DNA from: Poriferisodalis sp965226645
GTDB lineage: Bacteria; Actinomycetota; Acidimicrobiia; Acidimicrobiales; Poriferisodalaceae
Direction of reading: 5' to 3'
Assembly: GCA_965226645.1 (NCBI GenBank)
Contig: CBDDDL010000001.1
Span: 1 to 64,000 of the forward strand
DNA: 64,000 bases
Positions within the stretch are counted from its first letter, which is position 1; every line of letters begins with the position of its first letter. The position numbers were made by a program, and so were the translations under genes. The notes below the pieces were generated by a model. It saw only the letters and a list, made by a program, of their open reading frames with translations. It ran no database searches and was not told where the DNA came from. Shown here in pieces: positions 1 through 9,011 of the stretch.

Positions 1-248
1 GGGACCTTGGCCGGAGCCAGCGGCGAGCGGCTGAGCGAGTCGCTGTAGAAGCCCTCCAGCGAATTGCCGTCAATGCCGAGCTGCCCGAGATCGCTCAGCA
101 GCGATACCAAGAGAAGTTCGCAGCTGGCGTGCCATTGCTCGACATATCCCTTGCGTGCCTCGAGTTTCTCGACTGCGAGGAGGAAGTTGCCGTATTCAAG
201 GTGGTCCGGGCCATCGGCACCGATGCCGATGAGATCATCTTGATCCAT
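1..248 (-). CDS. partial unknown protein running off the left edge
   Basis: An open frame on the minus strand continues through the window edge. It starts at an ATG at 248 and its N-terminus reads MDQDDLIGIGADGPDHLEYG. The frame is also open a little upstream, so the true start may be earlier or lie in a frameshifted continuation of the TadE/G-like ORF at 289-570. I do not recognise the family. Placement directly downstream of a pilus-type membrane protein makes a Tad-locus role possible, but nothing in the visible residues proves it. No clear ribosome-binding site is visible. Confidence 0.4.
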   Translation of the reverse strand, partial: MDQDDLIGIGADGPDHLEYGNFLLAVEKLEARKGYVEQWHASCELLLVSLLSDLGQLGIDGNSLEGFYSDSLSRSPLAPAKV

Positions 249-288
249 GATCAGTGCGTCCAGTTCCGCCTGGTGTGCTTCGTTGGGC

Positions 289-570
289 TCATCGCAGCTC
301 AGCGGGAATGCATCCAGCTGTCCCGGCGGGCTCGAGGTAGCCGTCGCGCCAGGCCACTGTGAAGGCGGCGAGATCGTCGGCTGCCTCTTGGACCGTGGAC
401 TCGGCCGCTAGGCGCTGTGGCCCTGCCATCGCCACCACCGCTGCGAACGCGGACACCGGCACCATGAGAACGACCCACAGGCTGATCGCTCCACCGACAT
501 CGCTGCGGCGGCCCCGTCGGCGGGCATCGCGGATGCACCTGAGCAGTGCTGGAGATGTCCGGCGTCTCAT
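289..570 (-). CDS. short TadE/TadG-like membrane protein, possibly the 5' part of a broken gene
   Basis: This 93-residue protein has a basic N-terminus, then GGAISLWVVLMVPVSAFAAV, a single hydrophobic segment of the kind found at the N-terminus of Tad minor pilins. An Ala/Glu-rich helix (about residues 50-75) follows. TadG-like proteins are normally longer. The frame ends at 289 and another open frame continues to the window edge, so this may be a truncated or frameshifted TadG. It lies in a locus with other frameshifted tad genes. The function, a pilus-associated membrane protein, is inferred from shape and neighbourhood only. Confidence 0.45.
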   Translation of the reverse strand: MRRRTSPALLRCIRDARRRGRRSDVGGAISLWVVLMVPVSAFAAVVAMAGPQRLAAESTVQEAADDLAAFTVAWRDGYLEPAGTAGCIPAELR

Positions 571-600
571 GTCGTTACGGTTCAGGGCTTCGCAGACGCC

Positions 601-1804
601 CTACTGGTTCTCCGGCAGCGACCAATCGAGATCGTCGACGTTGTCGCGTGTCACGGCCTTCGGGACAATAACGACATGGCCGGTCTCGAAAGCACCGCCG
701 AGCAGGAAATCGCCGCATGCGACGCCTGCGCGGTAAGCCTGCTCGGACAAACCTTGCGTCATTGCTGCAACGACAACCCGCTCGCGGATGAAATCCGTCA
801 CTTGCTCGCTCACATGAAATCCGACGGCGTACATGTCTCCGTACAGCAGCTGGTTCGCGATGACCGCCGACACCTGCTCAAGCCCTGCGTCAGTGTGGAA
901 CACGATGTCGACATCGATGTTCTCGAGAACCCATGCTTCGGATGCTTCATAGACCGAGTTCGGCTCGACACCGTGGGACTCGACCGTGGCCGGCTCGTTG
1001 ACCCACTCGACTCCGGAGTGGATCACCGACAGCCCTGCGACGAAGCCGCGCATCATGTCGAATGACTGCGGGTCCCCGGCGTCACCGGTGAGCACACCGG
1101 CGCGCCGCACCAAGATGCCGCCGTCCGCCGCCCATTGGCCCACAAGCGAACCTGTCGTTTCGCCGGCCGGCGAACGCGTCGATGCCGTAGTACGCGAATC
1201 GTTTGGAATCGGGTGTGTCGCCTCCGACGCTGAAGGTCGGTATGCCAGCTTCGACAGCGGAGTCGATCACGCTGACGAAGAGCCTCTGTGACGCCGCGTC
1301 CACCGCCAGGCAGTCGATGTCGCCGGACTCAATGAGGGCTTCGATTGTCGCGGCCTGGGCCTCGGGGTCAGCGGCGTGAGGTCCGATGATGCGGGCGTTG
1401 ATGTCCGCTCCGTGCTGATCAGACACCTCAGCACCGGCACGTGCCCAGCCATGCGCGTACGCATCTGCGTCGCCGGTCCCGTTGAGCGCCTCAACTGAGA
1501 GGACGACGTTCAGCTGATCGCCTCGGGCCAGCTTGGTGGAGATGCGCTCGGCCAGCGTGAAGTTGCCCCACGGCAAGTCTGCGCTGTGGGGCGGGCCCAT
1601 TGGAGCCTCAGTCGTTGTCGTCGTTGCAGCCGTTGTGGCCGAAGGTGGTGTCTCAGTGGTCTCAGCCGATTCCATCAACGACTGCTCAGGCCGGTCACCC
1701 TCGGTCGAGGCGTCGTCGCCGCCGCTGGCGCAAGCGGCCGCCGCCAACGCGAGTGCGCTCGCTGCGGCGAGCGCTGGGAGCGTTCGAAAGCAACTGAGTG
1801 TCAT
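601..1804 (-). pseudogene. frameshifted sugar-type ABC substrate-binding lipoprotein
   Basis: The start ATG at 1804 is preceded by a strong GGAGGT about 8 bases upstream. The N-terminus is a lipoprotein signal (LALAAAACASG), followed by a Thr-rich linker and a periplasmic-binding fold of the ribose/galactose type (Peripla_BP_4-like). The first frame fails near 1160 and the second half (GQWAADGGILVRRAG onward to 601) is one frame over. The joint is GCCGGCCGGCGA; removing one 4-base CGGC unit restores A-F-A-G-E-T-T-G in a single frame. So the gene looks broken by a 4-base tandem duplication. No permease or ATPase gene is next to it. If functional elsewhere, it would bind a sugar-like ligand outside the membrane. 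Confidence 0.75.
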
Positions 1805-1885
1805 GGGTTGTACCTCCGGTATGTCGTTCTCAATGTTGCGGCGCGGCCGAATCAGCCGCGCGACTCCGGTGCGTAGTAACAACTA

Positions 1886-2645
1886 TTGTCTTCAGAATCA
1901 GTGGATCCCGCATTGCTGCCCCAGCCCGCCGTGAGGAACGCGGCGAGGCGCTTGCCCTGCTGGTGGTGTGGCCTGCGCTGATCGTCGCGATCCTGGTGAT
2001 GCTGGTGCACGTGTTCATCGTGACGAACGCTCAGGCAGAGGCCGAGCTGGCGGCCTCGCAAGGACTGCGATCGGCATGGCGCGTCGCAGCGGACTCCGAT
2101 TTCCTGGATGACCCCCACAAATCCAGGTCCCGATGACCTGTATGGGGCGCCGGAGCCTCATCCTGAGGTGCTCGCGATGGCCGACGCTGCTAAAAGACGC
2201 TGTCGCGCGCGCAGCCGCCACCGAGGGCGGCTGGCGCTGGTGGACGCCAGGAGTCGCCGAGCTCCACAGCGACTGGTGCTACGAGACGACTCCGCCGCGC
2301 CCGGCTGGCGACGAGACCGGTTGGATGCGCGTCGTGGTGTCCGGCGAAGTGTTCGGCCCGCTGGCCTCGCTGTGGCCAAACCGCTGGGACAAGGTGTACA
2401 CAGCGGCCGAAGGTCCGGCAATACTTGTGCCCCCGGGACAGGCGGGGCCGAGCACCCGTCCTCCCGCCCGAGTTGCCAGTCTGCTGAGCGCCGACGACGA
2501 GTCACTGCAGCCTCCTATTCGCCGAGGCCACGACGGGGCGTCACTTGGCACAAGGCGGGGCTTGTCATCGGCGAGGTCCCCTGGCGTTGCGTTGGGATCC
2601 GCAGGCATCACCCAGACCGCCTGCTCCACTACGTCGGAGAACTGA
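1886..2645 (+). pseudogene. tadE-like minor pilin gene with two frameshifts
   Basis: Three consecutive plus-strand frames add up to one TadE-like protein: GEALALLVVWPALIVAILV (the single transmembrane helix) in the first, NPGPDDLYGAPEPHPEV in the second, and a Trp-rich C-terminal part (GGWRWWTPGVAELHSDW, VVVSGEVFGPLASLWPNRW) in the third. The breaks are at a C5 run near 2109 and an A4 run near 2192; deleting one base at each restores a single frame. The start is unclear (possibly TTG at 1886) and the true end is uncertain because the last frame runs into the antisense pilin gene. It is on the opposite strand from the rest of this Tad locus. Confidence 0.6.
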
Positions 2646-2974
2646 ACCGGGAGATCGTTCTGGCACAACGGCTCGAAGTCGGCGTCCGTGTATGGGGGTT
2701 GATCCGGGTCCAGCTGGTACACGTCGAACACGGCCTGGGCTTCTGCGGCGATTGCCGCCGAGGCAATGTCGGCGTCGAGAACTCGAACGAGCGGGTCCAC
2801 CGGCACCTCGGAGGCGGCGTCGAGTACTCGTTGAACAGTCAGTGCCGACGTTGCCGCGATGCCCGCAATCGCCGCCACGATCAGCAGCCACTCGAGAGTG
2901 ATGAGACCTTCGTCTGTCTTGGCGCGTGTCACGTCCGCGGAACGGAGCAGGTCGGCTCTCCCCTGTGCCGTCAC
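2279..2974 (-). CDS. type IV/Flp pilin-like membrane protein
   Basis: A GTG at 2974 opens a 231-residue frame. The N-terminus has a short basic leader, then DEGLITLEWLLIVAAIAGIA. A glycine followed by a hydrophobic helix with Glu at position 5 is the signature of a prepilin-peptidase substrate. The middle is acidic and plausible (up to about residue 150). The C-terminal third overlaps the better-looking tadE frame on the other strand, so the annotated stop at 2279 may be too far downstream. It follows tadC by 17 bases and belongs to the first Tad locus. Expected role: pilus subunit processed by the peptidase at 8316-8801. Confidence 0.55.
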   Translation of the reverse strand: MTAQGRADLLRSADVTRAKTDEGLITLEWLLIVAAIAGIAATSALTVQRVLDAASEVPVDPLVRVLDADIASAAIAAEAQAVFDVYQLDPDQPPYTDADFEPLCQNDLPVQFSDVVEQAVWVMPADPNATPGDLADDKPRLVPSDAPSWPRRIGGCSDSSSALSRLATRAGGRVLGPACPGGTSIAGPSAAVYTLSQRFGHSEASGPNTSPDTTTRIQPVSSPAGRGGVVS

Positions 2975-2991
2975 ATCCCGAGCCGCGCACC

Positions 2992-3816
2992 TCAGGGAAG
3001 ACTGCCAACGGTGCCACCCCCTGTGAGCGAGGTGAAGGGCGGATAGATCAAGATCCCGGCCAGCGCCAGTGCCACTGCGGTCGCGGGCAGCACGATGATC
3101 TCGGCGCGGCGGGCCGCCTTTTCACGTTCTCGAGCGTTGGTGTCGCGCCACAGGGTGTCCGCTGCCACGAGGACCGCTTCGGAGATGCGGGTGCCTCGCT
3201 CGGCTGCGAGGCCGAGCGACGAGACCACCGGAGCGAGGCTGTGGATGCCATAGCGCTCGACGATGTCGATGAGGCCCTCCCACGCGGGCCGGCGATTCTG
3301 CTGCGCGCTGAGCAGGAAGCGATGCAGCAGCTGCCAGCTGTTGCGCTTTCCCATGCGGGCCGCGGCGAGCATCGATACGGCAGGATCGACACCGGCGGAG
3401 ACTTGTTGCGCGACCAGTGCGATCCACATCCGGATCACCTGGTCGATCTCGAGGCGGGCTTTCTTGGCGGTGTCCCGAACGCCGAGCATCGGCAAGAACC
3501 AGCCGCCTGCGCCGATGAGCACGATGAGCAGCACGGTCCCGATGGGTCCGCGTCCCGTCACCACACTGAGCACCGCTCCTGCGGCGAGCCCCGCGACCAG
3601 CCCGCCGAATCGCTGCATCGCATACGACTCGGGCGTGATGCCAGCGAGGCGCAGATTCTGCTCTTCGCCTTCCTTGATGGTTGGCAGCAAGTCCCGAATG
3701 GTCACGCCCGGGGACTGCGATGCGCTTCGACGTCGTGGCGGCCCGACGATTCCGATGGTGACCAGCACGATGCCCGCAAAGAAGACGGCCGCCGTCGCAA
3801 GGACGAGCCAGCTCAC
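2992..3816 (-). CDS. tadC: TadC-like pilus inner-membrane platform protein
   Basis: The GTG start at 3816 overlaps the tadB stop in a GTGA, indicating translational coupling. The 274-residue product has an N-terminal transmembrane segment, a central pair of hydrophobic segments, and the T2SF/GspF-like helical domain (QVIRMWIALVAQQVSAGVDP ... GTRISEAVLVAADTLWRDTN) with a C-terminal transmembrane helix. It would form the inner-membrane platform with TadB for Flp pilus assembly. The gene is intact, unlike its neighbours tadB and tadE. The far longer frame starting at 4191 is a shadow of tadB. Confidence 0.8.
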   Translation of the reverse strand: MSWLVLATAAVFFAGIVLVTIGIVGPPRRRSASQSPGVTIRDLLPTIKEGEEQNLRLAGITPESYAMQRFGGLVAGLAAGAVLSVVTGRGPIGTVLLIVLIGAGGWFLPMLGVRDTAKKARLEIDQVIRMWIALVAQQVSAGVDPAVSMLAAARMGKRNSWQLLHRFLLSAQQNRRPAWEGLIDIVERYGIHSLAPVVSSLGLAAERGTRISEAVLVAADTLWRDTNAREREKAARRAEIIVLPATAVALALAGILIYPPFTSLTGGGTVGSLP

Positions 3817-4723
3817 AACGGATCCTTGGCCCGGTTGCGTCGTCGGGGCGCCACCAGCACCGAGTTCTCCTCGCGGACCACCGAGTGGAACACCAAGAAC
3901 CCCGTCGCCATCAGCAGCAGCCCCGCGAGCCCGACGAACACCAGCTGGCCGGTGCCCTCTTGGTAGGGCTCGAAGTACGCCGGGTTGTTGCGGTACATGA
4001 GGGTGACGACCCCGCCGGCGAGACACAGCAGCGCAATGGTCTGCGTCCACAGCTGCACAACAGCTTCGGATTTGGAGCGATGCACGTCCACTACATCGCT
4101 GATGCGGCCGCACAGATCGAGCAGAGGATCGGCGATCGCGCCGCCCGATGCCGCAGCCATGCGCAGCCCGGCGGCGACCTCGGGCTCCCACACCGTTCCG
4201 GCGTCGGCCAGCTCCTCCAGCGCCACCTCCAAGCCTTGGAGTTCCGCGGTAGAAGCGGCACGCGCAATTTTCGGTGCGATCTGCGCCGGCGCATGATCGA
4301 CGCTGCCCGTCAGCGACTCCGACAAACCGGACCCGGCACGGGCCAGCTCAGCAAGTTGGCGGCTCCACAGCGACCACGCCAGCGCCTCTCGGGTCTGACG
4401 CCGGCGCCGGGCCGGAGCAGCCATGAACGCCGGGCAACAATGCGCCCATTCCGCCGAGCAGCAACAGCATGCCCAACAGCCCGGTAGCCGCCCAGCCGGC
4501 GAACCCGCCCCCAACGGCCGCGACGAGCTGCACCACCATGAGAGAGCTGAACCTTCGTTTCGGCGCTCCACGTCCGGACTCGGACCCTTCCCTCGGCTGA
4601 ATCGGGGCGGGTTTCGGCGTCTGATCGTCCCGCCGCGTCTTCGTTCGGCTCAGTGATCCCGAGAAACGCGACGAGAACGAGGCCGACCGCGACCAGACCG
4701 CCGAAGACAAGCGCTTGGACCAT
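3813..4723 (-). pseudogene. tadB: tadB-like platform gene with two frameshifts
   Basis: The ATG at 4723 begins MVQALVFGGLVAVGLVLVAF, the first membrane helix. The frame then shifts: MVVQLVAAVGGGFAGWAA and LLGMLLLLGGMGALLPG are in a second frame, and the T2SF domain (REALAWSLWSRQLAELARAG to the stop at 3813) is in a third. The breaks lie between about 4560 and 4640 and near 4425. Each requires loss of one base in the coding direction to restore the frame. Reassembled, the protein has the order expected of TadB. As written it cannot make a full product, so it is either a real pseudogene or the sequence has two single-base errors. Confidence 0.75.
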
Positions 4724-4734
4724 GTCAGACGTCT

Positions 4735-6009
4735 TCAGGCCAGTCGGACATGTCGAGTCCGCCTTCGACGACCCGTTCGATGACCTCCGGGGTTGCGCGG
4801 CCGGCCGAACAGCGTCATCGGGCCGCCTCGCTGACGCCGGCCAAAAATGTCGTGCATCTCGAAACGGTCACCGTCAGAGCTGACAACCTCGGAGATGGTG
4901 TTCACGCCACGGAAGCCCGTGCGGGGATCGCCGCGCAGGTGCACGACGAGGTGGATCACCTCGGCGGCCTCCTGGATGAGCGCGGATTGCACCCCTGACC
5001 CGACGGCAGCGAGGCAGTAGCGGACGAGGCGGGCGAGCGCCTGGCGGGGCGACGACGCGTGGATCGTGGCCATCGAGCCGTCCGAACCCGTGCCGCAAGC
5101 AGACAGGAACGTCGCTGCCTCAGAGCCTCTGAGCTCCCCGACGATGACCCGGTCCGCGCCCGAACGCAGCGACCGCTTTGCCAGCTCGTCCATCGAGATC
5201 TCGCCGGAGCCGTCGCTGTTCGCTTCGCGCGTTTCCACAGAGAACGTCAGCGGATGCGACTCGTCGAGAAACAGCTCGAAGGTCTGCTCGAGCGTGCATA
5301 CGATCTCAGACGGTCCGACTTCGGCCAGCAGCGCCCGCAGCAGCGTCGTCTTTCCCGAGCCCAACGCACCGCACACCAACACGTTCGACGGTGCCGGCGG
5401 ACGCACCGCTGCTCGAAGGAAGTCCGCTGCCTGCCCCGACAGCGAACCGCCGGTGACGAGGTCCTCGAGCCTGATCGAACGCGCCCGGTGGCACCGAACA
5501 GTCAGAAATGGCGTGCCGCACACCGCCATCGCAGCAAAGACTCGCTCACCTGTTCGCAACCGCAGGTCCAGCAGCGGAGCGGACTGGTCGAATCGCCGAC
5601 CGGTCTGGCCGTGAGTCGTCGCCAGGTGAGAGATGTAGCGGATCATGTCCTGTTCGTCCGCGAAGACCGGATCGTTGATGTGCTCCTGACGACCGCCCGT
5701 GAGCGCGAGCACCGCTCGGTTGGGTCCGAACACGTAGATGTTCTCGACGTCGTGGCGGCGCAGGAATCGTTCCATTGGGCCCGCGCCGAGCAGCGCCGAG
5801 AACTGGTCCCACATCCAATCGAGGTCTTCGTCGGCGAGCATCTGTCCTGCGTCGTTCAGCGCCTGCGCTTCGTGGGCGCGTATCGCCGCTGATGCGAAGT
5901 CGTGGCACACCTCGGATTCGCTCTGCACGTCGGCCGGCGAGGTGAGGCGGAATTCCTGCACCTGCGGCAGCACGGAGTTCCAGATGTCTTCTCGCAATGC
6001 CATCGTCAC
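4735..6009 (-). CDS. tadA: TadA/CpaF-type secretion ATPase with frameshifted C-terminus
   Basis: This is the hexameric ATPase that powers Flp pilus assembly. Visible motifs are the Walker A GALGSGKTTLLRALL, an Asp-box region (EQTFELFLDESH), a Walker B-like VIVGELRGSEAATFL and the His box TIHASSPRQALARLV. The start is GTG at 6009 or ATG at 6003, overlapping the upstream stop. The last 25 residues are Arg-rich nonsense. Dropping one C from a C4 run near 4785 instead gives PEVIERVVEGGLDMSDWPED and a stop at 4725, one base before the tadB ATG, which is clearly the original end. The catalytic core is intact. Confidence 0.8.
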   Translation of the reverse strand: MTMALREDIWNSVLPQVQEFRLTSPADVQSESEVCHDFASAAIRAHEAQALNDAGQMLADEDLDWMWDQFSALLGAGPMERFLRRHDVENIYVFGPNRAVLALTGGRQEHINDPVFADEQDMIRYISHLATTHGQTGRRFDQSAPLLDLRLRTGERVFAAMAVCGTPFLTVRCHRARSIRLEDLVTGGSLSGQAADFLRAAVRPPAPSNVLVCGALGSGKTTLLRALLAEVGPSEIVCTLEQTFELFLDESHPLTFSVETREANSDGSGEISMDELAKRSLRSGADRVIVGELRGSEAATFLSACGTGSDGSMATIHASSPRQALARLVRYCLAAVGSGVQSALIQEAAEVIHLVVHLRGDPRTGFRGVNTISEVVSSDGDRFEMHDIFGRRQRGGPMTLFGRPRNPGGHRTGRRRRTRHVRLA

Positions 6010-6950
6010 ACGCTCCCCTGCGGGCTGAGCTCCGGAGTCCGGTCAGGGACCGTTGCAGATCCGATTGCAGACCCATTGACAGCTGCTTCCTCGAGCGAAC
6101 CGTTCAGATCCGGAAGATGCGGGTCCAATCGTGATCCGTCTGTTTCCCCGGTGCCGCCGTGGGCGGCGTAGAGGGCCAACAGAGCCGAACTGCGCGCAGC
6201 GACCTCGTCGAGGACGCCAGCGAAAGCACGCTCCCGGCGACCGCCTTGCGTCCGAAGCACCCTCTCGTCCTCGAGCAGAGGGAGCCTGCCGGCGACTCGG
6301 AATCCCGATTCAAGGTGAATCTCGTCTTCGCTGAGAGGACAGGCGCCTTCGAGGATCAAGAGACGGTGCGTACGTTCGAAACCCATCAATCCGGCCAGCT
6401 GGGACGACGTCCGCAAACGCCTGGCGTCATCGGTCGAGCGAATCGATGCCAGCACGACGACGACTTGGGCGTCATTCAGCAACGGTGTCAGGTGCTCATT
6501 TGCTGCAGCCAGCCTCGAGGAGAGGATGATGCTGCGCTCGCGATCGATCATCTTGATGTCACCCGAATGGTCTGCGAGCCATCTCGCCGCGAGCTTCCCG
6601 CCATCTGGGCTGAACGGCGCGAAGAGCGCCCACAACGAACTGTCGGAGCCTTCGAGGCTGTAACAGTGGTCCGCGATCAGTCTCAACGTGAGCTGCTGGC
6701 GGGCAACGATCAGCGTCGGCATTCCGCGGGCGGCGGGCGAGAAGTCAGAGGCTTCGGCTGCACCGAGCCGCTCAGCGAGCCGAGACCCGGTGGTGTCGCC
6801 ATCGATGAACAGGACTCCGTCGCCGGCGGCGGCCCAGCGGCGTGCGAGCGCGAGGCCGACCGATCCCGGATCCAGCCGAGTTCGGCCGGCGCCGATCAGC
6901 GCTAGCACGCGAACCGCCTCACGGCGCGCGCGAGCCGTCCCGGCCGACAA
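6006..6950 (-). CDS. TadZ/CpaE-like ParA-family protein without a normal P-loop
   Basis: The likely start is TTG at 6950, 19 bases after the cpaB-like stop. The fold resembles MinD/ParA: an N-terminal strand (VLALIGAGR), GLALARRWAAAGDGVLFIDG, and later VVVVLASIRSTDDARRL. The KGGxGKT signature is missing, so ATP binding may be lost, as is common in TadZ localisation proteins. The C-terminal 60 residues are low complexity. Position between cpaB and tadA, with a 4-base overlap into tadA, supports a role in placing the pilus machine. Confidence 0.6.
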   Translation of the reverse strand: MSAGTARARREAVRVLALIGAGRTRLDPGSVGLALARRWAAAGDGVLFIDGDTTGSRLAERLGAAEASDFSPAARGMPTLIVARQQLTLRLIADHCYSLEGSDSSLWALFAPFSPDGGKLAARWLADHSGDIKMIDRERSIILSSRLAAANEHLTPLLNDAQVVVVLASIRSTDDARRLRTSSQLAGLMGFERTHRLLILEGACPLSEDEIHLESGFRVAGRLPLLEDERVLRTQGGRRERAFAGVLDEVAARSSALLALYAAHGGTGETDGSRLDPHLPDLNGSLEEAAVNGSAIGSATVPDRTPELSPQGSV

Positions 6951-6969
6951 TCCAGCAGGCGGAGGTGCA

Positions 6970-8100
6970 TCAGCGCTCGCCGATCAATTCGTCGATGGAT
7001 CTTTGCCACGACGCACGCCATTCCGAGTTGAGGCGGCTTGTCATGTCCTCGATATCGGTGCCCTCCGGCACTGGCACGACCATCGGCGTCGCGCCGAGCT
7101 CTTCAGGCAATGAACGCCAGTACAGCCATTCCTCGGGCTGGACGAACATCGTCATCTGCCCGGCGGAGAAGCCCTCCAGCTGAAGCGTGCTGATGACCGA
7201 CCGGGGCATGCCGGGGTCGTTGCCGAGGGGCTCGAAACCCGGGTCGATCAACAGCACGAGCGCGTCCGGGTCGAACGCGGTCGGCACCAAGCTGGTGTCG
7301 AACACCACGACGACCTCCAACTCGCCGGGCCCTGCCGTCGGCCGTTCGTTGGCGATCGCTTGCGCTATCTCGGTGTTGGCGGCGGCCCACTGCGCTGACC
7401 AGACCGTGTTCAAGCGCTCAGTGGTCTCCGCCGCATCTCCGCCCAAACCGATCGGCACCACCATCAGCACTCCGCCGACGTCGGCGAGCAGCTGCTCCCA
7501 TTCAGCCCACTCCTCGGGCGGCAGGAACAAGCGCATCTGGCTGCCTTCGAAGTTTGTCAAAGCGAACTCGCGTACAACCCGACGCGGCCGGCCCGGATCG
7601 ATCTCTGACGGTGCCAGTCCCGGATCGGCGAGCAGCACGAGATCGCGTTCTGTCACCCCGTCGGTTGCCAGGCTCAGGTCGAGCGGGACAATCACTTCCA
7701 GCTCGGGTCCGACAGGGGCGGTCTCAGCGCCGATGACCATGTCATGGCGGACAAGAGCGTTCAGCGGGATCGGCTGGATGGCCACACGGCCTTCGAAATC
7801 GAACGGCGCTCCGAGTGTCCAAGGAACATGAGGGAGTGAGCCGATCACCACCAACGCGGACGTCAAGTCCTCCGCGCTCAGCGTCTCACCGACTTCGATG
7901 TCGCGGGCGGCAACCGTCACTGCGATGCGTTCGTCGAATGCGTCCGACGTGAAGTAGAAGCCCAGCACGCTGCCGACCAACACCGCGACGCCCGCCAGAA
8001 TGAACAGCAGACGCCGGGTCGATTGCGGGATCGAACGACGCGTGCGCTCAGCAGTTGCGGCTGTCGGAGCCTCTGGGACGTCGATTTGCGAGTCAGCCAA
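6970..8100 (-). CDS. CpaB/RcpC-like pilus protein with an internal tandem duplication
   Basis: The start is TTG at 8100 with GGAG about 10 bases upstream. The 376-residue protein has a cytoplasmic N-terminus, one transmembrane helix (residues 31-50) and a SAF domain (about 58-125: ARDIEVGETLSAEDL). Two copies of a domain of about 108 residues follow, at roughly 132-240 and 259-366. The copies share ELEVIVP/ELEVVVV, LVLLADPG/LVLLIDPG, MRLFLPPEEW/MTMFVQPEEW, VLMVVPI/TPMVVPV and ERLNTVW/SRLNSEW. CpaB proteins work at the outer part of the Flp secretion complex. The duplication is unusual and seen directly in the sequence. Confidence 0.7.
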   Translation of the reverse strand: MADSQIDVPEAPTAATAERTRRSIPQSTRRLLFILAGVAVLVGSVLGFYFTSDAFDERIAVTVAARDIEVGETLSAEDLTSALVVIGSLPHVPWTLGAPFDFEGRVAIQPIPLNALVRHDMVIGAETAPVGPELEVIVPLDLSLATDGVTERDLVLLADPGLAPSEIDPGRPRRVVREFALTNFEGSQMRLFLPPEEWAEWEQLLADVGGVLMVVPIGLGGDAAETTERLNTVWSAQWAAANTEIAQAIANERPTAGPGELEVVVVFDTSLVPTAFDPDALVLLIDPGFEPLGNDPGMPRSVISTLQLEGFSAGQMTMFVQPEEWLYWRSLPEELGATPMVVPVPEGTDIEDMTSRLNSEWRASWQRSIDELIGER

Positions 8101-8315
8101 TTCACAACTCCACTTGCACTAGACGTGGCTCAGACTTCTGCCTGCCCGGATCAATACGACCTGGGACGGTAAGAATACTCGCAACTATTATCGATGAGTC
8201 ACCCTTGGGCCGGGGAGACTGCCCGCCGCTTGGCGAGGTGAGAGCTCACCGGTTGGACAGATCTTGCGATCAGCGGTTGAGCCCGCGGCCTGAGACAGCG
8301 ACGCTGCGAGATGAA

Positions 8316-8801
8316 TCAGTTCACTGGCCCTTCGGCCCACAGCCGCCAACCGACAACGATCGCTGTCCCGACCACCAGGCCAGGTGCCCAACGCACGGTC
8401 GCGGAGCGTCCTGCTCGCCGCAGCACGACCAACGCGACCGGACACTCGGCAACAGCTCCGGCGAACAGTGCCCACCAGGCCCACTCCATCCCCCACCATC
8501 CGGCAAGGAAAGTGTTCACGATGATCAGACGGACATCGCCGTAACCGATGCGGCCGGGCCACACTCGATACACAACCTCAAAGAACAGGCCGACCGACGC
8601 AGCGCCGACGCCTGCCCAAAGGAGACGGCCGGGACTTCCCATCGCCACCGTCGCGACGCCGAGCAAGAGGGCGATCGCCGTTCCGGCTGACCAGACTGCA
8701 CGACGAGGTATGACCCCCCGGCGCATGTCGGTGATCGACACGTACACACCCAGCGTTACCCACACACCCAAGGCAGCGAAGATCGACGCTGGGGCCGTCA
8801 C
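8316..8801 (-). CDS. prepilin peptidase, A24 family
   Basis: The GTG start at 8801 gives a 161-residue, six-helix membrane protein. The two catalytic aspartates of the family are visible: one in SITDMRRGVIPRR near the end of helix 1, and one in the GYGD motif (RIGYGDVRLIIVNTF). It would cleave the leader of the pilins in this window at the Gly before the hydrophobic helix. It is short, like TadV/CpaA, with no N-methyltransferase domain. It heads the minus-strand Tad locus and is separated from the cpaB-like gene by about 215 bases with no gene. Confidence 0.8.
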   Translation of the reverse strand: MTAPASIFAALGVWVTLGVYVSITDMRRGVIPRRAVWSAGTAIALLLGVATVAMGSPGRLLWAGVGAASVGLFFEVVYRVWPGRIGYGDVRLIIVNTFLAGWWGMEWAWWALFAGAVAECPVALVVLRRAGRSATVRWAPGLVVGTAIVVGWRLWAEGPVN

Positions 8802-9011
8802 CGTCGATCACCGAACTTATCGGCTCGCGTTGCAAGCCAGGCCACACCGAAACAGCGCCGTCTTGGAAACAGCCGAATTGAGGTCGTACGACCATCACGT
8901 GACCGTGACTCTTCAGCTTCTGCAACCGGGCGCAAGTGACCAACCGACATGAAGACGCGACAAGATAGTCATTGTTATCGTGTTCGACTCCAGCCTCGGC
9001 AGGCCCGAGAA

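Noticed and set aside
2108..3046. Long plus-strand ORF beyond the tadE remnant
   Set aside because: After the first 25 residues it is Arg-rich shadow sequence opposite the pilin-like gene.
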